Source of the DNA: Methanosarcinales archaeon
GTDB lineage: Archaea; Halobacteriota; Methanosarcinia; Methanosarcinales; Methanogasteraceae
Assembly (NCBI GenBank): GCA_030672605.1
Contig: DAOVGE010000034.1
Span: forward strand, 1-8,848
Direction of reading: 5' to 3'
DNA length: 8,848 nt
Position 1 is the first letter of the stretch, and each line of letters opens with the position of its first letter. Shown here piece after piece: positions 5,377 through 8,848 of the stretch. The notes beneath the pieces are model-generated. The model did no database searches. It was not told the origin of the DNA and saw nothing but the letters and a program-made list of their open reading frames with translations. The position numbers and the translations under genes are program-made.

Positions 5377-5925
5377 ATGATCGATTCAAGTATCAAGATC
5401 GAGAACATCGTTGCATCAATGGAACTTTCTGACAACTTCGACCTCAAACACATATCGTCCGCCCTTGAAAATGCCGATTATGACAAGGACAAGTTCCCGG
5501 GACTCGTATACCGAATAAAGAATCCAAAGACAGCATTTCTGGTATTTGGTTCCGGAAAGGCAAATTGTACCGGTGCAAAAAGCATAAAAGATGTGGATAC
5601 TGCCATAGACATTCTTTCAGAGGATCTGGAGGGGCTTGGATACACGATCAAGAACAAAACGTACATCGTCCAGAACATCGTGGCTGGCGCATCGCTCGGT
5701 ACAGAACTCGATTTAGACGCCATCGCAATCGGTCTGGGATTTGAGAATATTGAATACGAGCCAGAGGTATTCCCCGGGCTTGTGTACCGGATCAAGAAAC
5801 CCAAAGTCGTCGTTCTGATATTTCGTTCTGGAAAACTGGTTATCACCGGAGCAAAGACCCAGGAAGAGTGTGAATTTGCCAAGCTGGATGTCTGGAAGCA
5901 GCTGGATAATCTAGGTCTGGTCTGA
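5377..5925 (+). CDS. tbp: TATA-box-binding protein (TBP)
   Basis: The general archaeal transcription factor that binds and bends TATA boxes, then recruits TFB and RNA polymerase. The 182 residues form the two-fold TBP repeat. Repeat 1 (about 8-88) contains KFPGLVYRIKNPK and TGAKS; repeat 2 (about 97-180) contains VFPGLVYRIKKPK and TGAKT. The phenylalanines that intercalate in the TATA box are in place as pairs 17 residues apart: F40/F57 and F132/F149. Length and the near absence of an N-terminal extension are typical of archaea; the acidic C-terminal tail of some archaeal TBPs is absent. The frame is closed by TAA at 5359-5361, so ATG 5377 is the only standard start for the full first repeat. 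No Shine-Dalgarno precedes it. Its TGA overlaps the nadC ATG. Confidence 0.97.
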   Translation: MIDSSIKIENIVASMELSDNFDLKHISSALENADYDKDKFPGLVYRIKNPKTAFLVFGSGKANCTGAKSIKDVDTAIDILSEDLEGLGYTIKNKTYIVQNIVAGASLGTELDLDAIAIGLGFENIEYEPEVFPGLVYRIKKPKVVVLIFRSGKLVITGAKTQEECEFAKLDVWKQLDNLGLV

Positions 5926-6740
5926 TGAAAATCTCCGAAATCGAATCATTTTTAGGGGAAGATGTCGGAGATTTCGACATTTTCCATGATCTGCTTCCGG
6001 ATAAGTCAGTCAAAGCCGAAATCGTTCCGAAGCAGGACGGAGTGCTCGCGGGACTGGAGGAAGCGATACGGATCTTTGATTATTGCGGGATTTCGTACTC
6101 GTGTAGTCTTATGGATGGCGATACGATTGCGAGTGGCGAGACCACAATCCATCTCGAGGGAAGCTCTCGCGCAATCCTGCGGGCTGAGCGCGTCTCTCTG
6201 AACTTTCTTGGCAGAATGAGCGGGATTGCGACGATTGTTCGTTTGTGCGTGGAGGCGGTCGCGCAGACCGGCGTTAGGATCGCATGCACCAGAAAAACGA
6301 CGCCCGGGTTCCGAAAATTCGAAAAGAAGGCGGTTGCGATCGGTGGCGGCGATCCGCACAGGTTCAACCTGACCGACGCAGTCATGATCAAGGACAATCA
6401 CATCCGGGTCTATGGCATGGATACGGCATACAGATGTGCAAGAGACGCCGGTTTCATGAAAAGGGTGGAAATTGAGGTGGAAAACGCTGAAGATGCGATG
6501 CATGCCGCAGAACTCGGAGCCGATGTGATCATGTTCGATAATATGAACGCTGATTCGATTGTGGAATGTATATCAAGTCTGAAGGAGAACGGATTGCGCG
6601 ATTCTGTGGTGCTGGAGGCATCCGGTGGCATAACGACGGATAATCTTGTTTTATACGCAAAAACTGGTGTTGATGTGATATCGATGGGTGCGCTCACGCA
6701 TCCCTCGCTCTGGCTGGACTTTGGTCTCGACGTTGAGTGA
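5925..6740 (+). CDS. nadC: Nicotinate-nucleotide pyrophosphorylase (quinolinate phosphoribosyltransferase)
   Basis: The enzyme converts quinolinate and phosphoribosyl pyrophosphate to nicotinate mononucleotide, CO2 and pyrophosphate, the step that feeds de novo NAD synthesis. The 271 residues cover the N-terminal alpha/beta domain (to about 105) and the alpha/beta barrel. Expected active-site residues are present: RAERVSLNFLGRMSG (86-100), TRKTTPG (122-128), GGGDPHRFNLTDAVMIKDNH (140-159, with His145-Arg146 and Lys156), Glu184 in EIEVE and Asp205 in MFDN. GGGDPHR followed by IKDNH favours NadC over the related molybdenum-cluster protein ModD. The ATG overlaps the tbp stop by one base (TGATG), with AGGT at 5913-5916 as a weak ribosome site, so translational coupling is likely. 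nadA and nadB or an aspartate dehydrogenase are not in the window. Confidence 0.95.
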   Translation: MKISEIESFLGEDVGDFDIFHDLLPDKSVKAEIVPKQDGVLAGLEEAIRIFDYCGISYSCSLMDGDTIASGETTIHLEGSSRAILRAERVSLNFLGRMSGIATIVRLCVEAVAQTGVRIACTRKTTPGFRKFEKKAVAIGGGDPHRFNLTDAVMIKDNHIRVYGMDTAYRCARDAGFMKRVEIEVENAEDAMHAAELGADVIMFDNMNADSIVECISSLKENGLRDSVVLEASGGITTDNLVLYAKTGVDVISMGALTHPSLWLDFGLDVE

Positions 6741-6764
6741 CTCGGAAGTAGCCAGGAGTTATTG

Positions 6765-6771
6765 AAGGAGG
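6765..6771 (+). promoter_or_regulatory. Strong Shine-Dalgarno for rqcH
   Basis: AAGGAGG is the clearest ribosome-binding site in the window. It is 9 nt from the ATG at 6781 and only 3 nt from the ATG at 6775, which favours 6781. Confidence 0.75.
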
Positions 6772-6780
6772 CGGATGTTG

Positions 6781-8709
6781 ATGAAACCGGGAATGACAAG
6801 TATTGATGTTGCAGCGGCGATCTCTGAACTGCAGCATCTGGTAGGCGCGCGCATCGAGAAGATATACAAGACTGGCGAGGGGACCGAGCAGGTTCGGTTG
6901 AACCTGTATCTCTTCGGAGAGGGTAGGTGCGACCTCGCAATCGTTCCGGGGGTCTGCATGCACCTGACCACGCACCCATTTGCCAGCCCGAAACTCCCGC
7001 CGACGTTTGCGATGACGCTGCGAAAGTACCTCTCCCACGCCAGGATTGTCGCAATTGAGCAGTACGACTTCGATCGGATAATCGAGATTACGACAGTCCG
7101 TGGCGAGGATGCGAACGGGCTCATAATCGAGTTATTTCCACCGGGAAACGTGATACTGGTCAACCACGAGCAGAAAATCATCCTTCCGCTGCACCCGGTG
7201 ACCTTTCGTGGGCGAAGAATCAGAAGTGGAGAGATCTACAAACTGCCTGAGATGCAATTAAATCCAGTTGAAATAACAATTGATGGATTGCAGGCAATGT
7301 TTTCTGAATCGGACACGAACCTTGTGAAGACGCTTGCAACGAGGCTGAATATGGGAGGGATCGCTGCCGAGGAGGTATGCGCATCTGCCGGAGTCGATAA
7401 GAGTATCGAATCTTCGGATTCAACAGACGACTTGATACGTGCAGTGCATGGGGGAATCCGGGAGGTCTTCGGGCGGATGGATCAGCCGAGACCGCATATC
7501 GTGCGCAGGGGTGATAATATTCTCGATGTCATCCCGTTTGAAATTTCCAGGTACGCTGATCAGGACAAACGATATTTCAAGACGTTCAACGAAGCACTCG
7601 ACGAATTCTTCGGCGCAAGCAGAGAAGATGAGGCACTCGAAGAGAAGACGCAGAAAGTTGTGAAGAACCCACTTGAGCGCAGGCGGACCCAGCAGGAGAG
7701 GGCGATTAACAAATTCGAGAAGGAAAAATCAAAGCTGAGCACAAAGGCTGAGACGATCTATATGAATTACCAGCCAATCGATGAAATGCTCACTCTGGTC
7801 AGATCCGAGTTCGAGAATGGGTGCACGTGGGATGAAATCCGCGCAGACCATCCCGCAATAAAACGAACCGACCCGCGCGAGAGAACGATTGTGCTGGAAC
7901 TGGGCGGGCTCGATATCGCGCTCGCAATTGCGAAGAACGTCCCGCAGAATGCGCAGGTATACTATGATCGGTCAAAGAAGATCGGATCCAAACTGGACGG
8001 CGCGCGGCGCGCGCTCGAGCATACCCGCGAATTGATGGAAAAGAAGACAAAGAAGCCGAAAAAAAAGATCGCTGCTCTCAGACGTCCGAAACCACGCTGG
8101 TACGACCGATTCAGATGGTTCATGTCTTCAGACGGTCTGCTCGTGGTCGGCGGGCGCGATGCATCCGGAAACGAGGAAGTCGTCAAGAAGTACCTTGAGA
8201 AGCGGGATATCTTCATGCACACTCAGGCGCCAGGCGCACCTGCGACGATCATCAAAGCCGAAAAAGGCGTATCTGTCCCGGAACAGACGATCGCAGAGGC
8301 GGCACAGTTTGCAATCTCGTACTCGAGCGTCTGGAAGGCTGGGCAGTACACCGGCGATTGCTACTGGGTACATCCGGATCAGGTCTCAAAAACGCCGGAG
8401 CACGGTGAGTTCGTTGCAAAAGGCGCTTTCATCATCCGCGGCAAGCGAAATTACCAGAAGGACGTTCAGATCGGAATCGCAATCGGGATAACAGAGGATA
8501 TGCACCTGATCGGAGGTCCGCTATCAGCGGTCAGGAAGCACGCAGCGCACGTAATCGAGATTGTGCCAGGACGGTTCAACCGGGACGATCTCGCAAAGAA
8601 GATCTACCGGACGTTCGCAGAATCTCTCGGAAGGTCTATCAAGATCTTTGCATCGCCCGATCAGATCGTCAAGTTTCTGCCACCTGGCGAATCCGGGATC
8701 AAATCGTGA
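6781..8709 (+). CDS. rqcH: RqcH, NFACT-family ribosome rescue protein (Rqc2/NEMF homologue)
   Basis: Proteins of this family bind large ribosomal subunits that still hold a stalled peptidyl-tRNA; bacterial RqcH recruits tRNA-Ala and adds alanine tails that mark the chain for degradation. From 6781 the protein has 642 residues. The NFACT-N domain opens with MKPGMTSIDVAA and includes LPPTFAMTLRKYL. It keeps Asp9 (in SIDVA) and the Asp98-Arg99 pair in YDFDRIIEI, equivalent to residues needed for tailing in studied members. A charged coiled-coil region (about 285-420) leads to a lysine-rich linker and the NFACT-R domain from about 440 (WYDRFRWFMSSDG, VVGGRDASGNE, DIFMHTQAPGAP, DCYWVHPDQVSK). No separate NFACT-C domain is seen. 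ATG 6775 is an alternative, two codons earlier. It lies 40 nt after nadC, in one likely operon with tbp. Confidence 0.95.
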   Translation: MKPGMTSIDVAAAISELQHLVGARIEKIYKTGEGTEQVRLNLYLFGEGRCDLAIVPGVCMHLTTHPFASPKLPPTFAMTLRKYLSHARIVAIEQYDFDRIIEITTVRGEDANGLIIELFPPGNVILVNHEQKIILPLHPVTFRGRRIRSGEIYKLPEMQLNPVEITIDGLQAMFSESDTNLVKTLATRLNMGGIAAEEVCASAGVDKSIESSDSTDDLIRAVHGGIREVFGRMDQPRPHIVRRGDNILDVIPFEISRYADQDKRYFKTFNEALDEFFGASREDEALEEKTQKVVKNPLERRRTQQERAINKFEKEKSKLSTKAETIYMNYQPIDEMLTLVRSEFENGCTWDEIRADHPAIKRTDPRERTIVLELGGLDIALAIAKNVPQNAQVYYDRSKKIGSKLDGARRALEHTRELMEKKTKKPKKKIAALRRPKPRWYDRFRWFMSSDGLLVVGGRDASGNEEVVKKYLEKRDIFMHTQAPGAPATIIKAEKGVSVPEQTIAEAAQFAISYSSVWKAGQYTGDCYWVHPDQVSKTPEHGEFVAKGAFIIRGKRNYQKDVQIGIAIGITEDMHLIGGPLSAVRKHAAHVIEIVPGRFNRDDLAKKIYRTFAESLGRSIKIFASPDQIVKFLPPGESGIKS

Positions 8710-8731
8710 GACTTGGTACGTAAAAGTCTCA
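8707..8731. repeat. 8-bp perfect inverted repeat spanning the rqcH stop codon
   Basis: TGAGACTT (8707-8714) and AAGTCTCA (8724-8731) form a perfect 8-bp stem with a 9-nt loop, and the first three bases are the rqcH stop. The stem is followed by A-rich, not T-rich, sequence, so it is not a standard intrinsic terminator. It may be an mRNA 3' structure or a processing signal. Confidence 0.5.
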
Positions 8732-8755
8732 AAAACAGTGGCAACAGCCGCCATT

Positions 8756-8786
8756 CTGAAACTGTTAATTAGACCAAGCAGTTCAG
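8756..8786. repeat. Small inverted repeat downstream of rqcH
   Basis: CTGAAACTG (8756-8764) pairs with CAGTTCAG (8779-8786), giving eight base pairs with one bulged A and a 14-nt A/T-rich loop. With the stem at the rqcH stop it makes two consecutive potential hairpins, plausibly marking the end of the operon. Confidence 0.35.
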
Positions 8787-8803
8787 TAGATCATCCAAAA
8801 CTA

Positions 8804-8848
8804 ATGAGCATTCAATATATAATACAAGATCACGATTGTAGTGACACA
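8804..8848 (+). other. Possible start of a further gene, or its TATA promoter
   Basis: AATATATAAT (8814-8823) looks like a strong TATA box, which would serve a gene starting just beyond the window. Alternatively, an ATG at 8804 opens a frame of 15 codons (MSIQYIIQDHDCSDT) that runs off the end of the window. No Shine-Dalgarno precedes it. The two readings exclude each other and the promoter reading is the likelier. Confidence 0.3.

Noticed and set aside
6006..6503. A 165-residue minus-strand open frame, with other open frames opposite nadC
   Set aside because: These are antisense to nadC, which has all its active-site motifs, and no domain is recognisable in them.
6410..7181. Overlapping minus-strand open frames across the nadC-rqcH junction
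   Set aside because: They run antisense to two well-supported genes and their products are low-complexity (Ser/Arg/Pro-rich).

Overview
The window is archaeal. It carries a TATA-binding protein, an archaeal PAC2-family proteasome chaperone, a DUF473-like protein found only in archaea, an archaeal-type RqcH and a cobamide-pathway CbiD. Several promoters look like BRE/TATA elements and some leaders are very short. Cobalamin synthesis, DUF473 and the HTH-CBS regulator together suggest a methanogen-related euryarchaeon (Methanomicrobia, possibly an ANME or Syntrophoarchaeum-like lineage). That placement is inferred from gene content and cannot be fixed from this window alone.

Layout. Bases 1-372 hold no gene. 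They contain a 31-bp imperfect hairpin built from GCGTCTTTGCG / CGCAAAGTCGC units, more degenerate repeat-like sequence, and the promoter of the first operon. Bases 373-1502 (+) encode a PAC2-family proteasome chaperone ending in an apparent HbYX motif, followed 5 nt later by a DUF473 protein. Facing them, with stop codons one base apart, is a leftward group: an HTH-CBS regulator (1504-2415), an Lrp/AsnC regulator (2456-2866, probably starting further upstream at a non-standard codon) and cbiD (3074-4063). A short divergent promoter region separates cbiD from an MFS transporter (4189-5286, +). The rightward block 5377-8709 then holds tbp, nadC (overlapping tbp by one base) and rqcH (40 nt later, with a strong Shine-Dalgarno). 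The last ~140 bases hold two small inverted repeats and a TATA-like element or the start of a further gene.

How the genes relate. Two units concern protein fate: PAC2-DUF473 (proteasome) and RqcH (rescue of stalled 60S/50S-type subunits). NadC makes nicotinate mononucleotide for NAD, and CbiD performs a ring methylation in anaerobic cobamide synthesis. The two regulators may respond to small molecules through RAM and CBS domains, but their targets cannot be read from the sequence. No mobile element, CRISPR array, rRNA or tRNA gene was found. Most of the window is ordinary archaeal core genome. The best leads are the PAC2-DUF473 pair, the start-codon anomaly of the Lrp gene, the misplaced TATA box at tbp and the hairpin repeat at the left edge.
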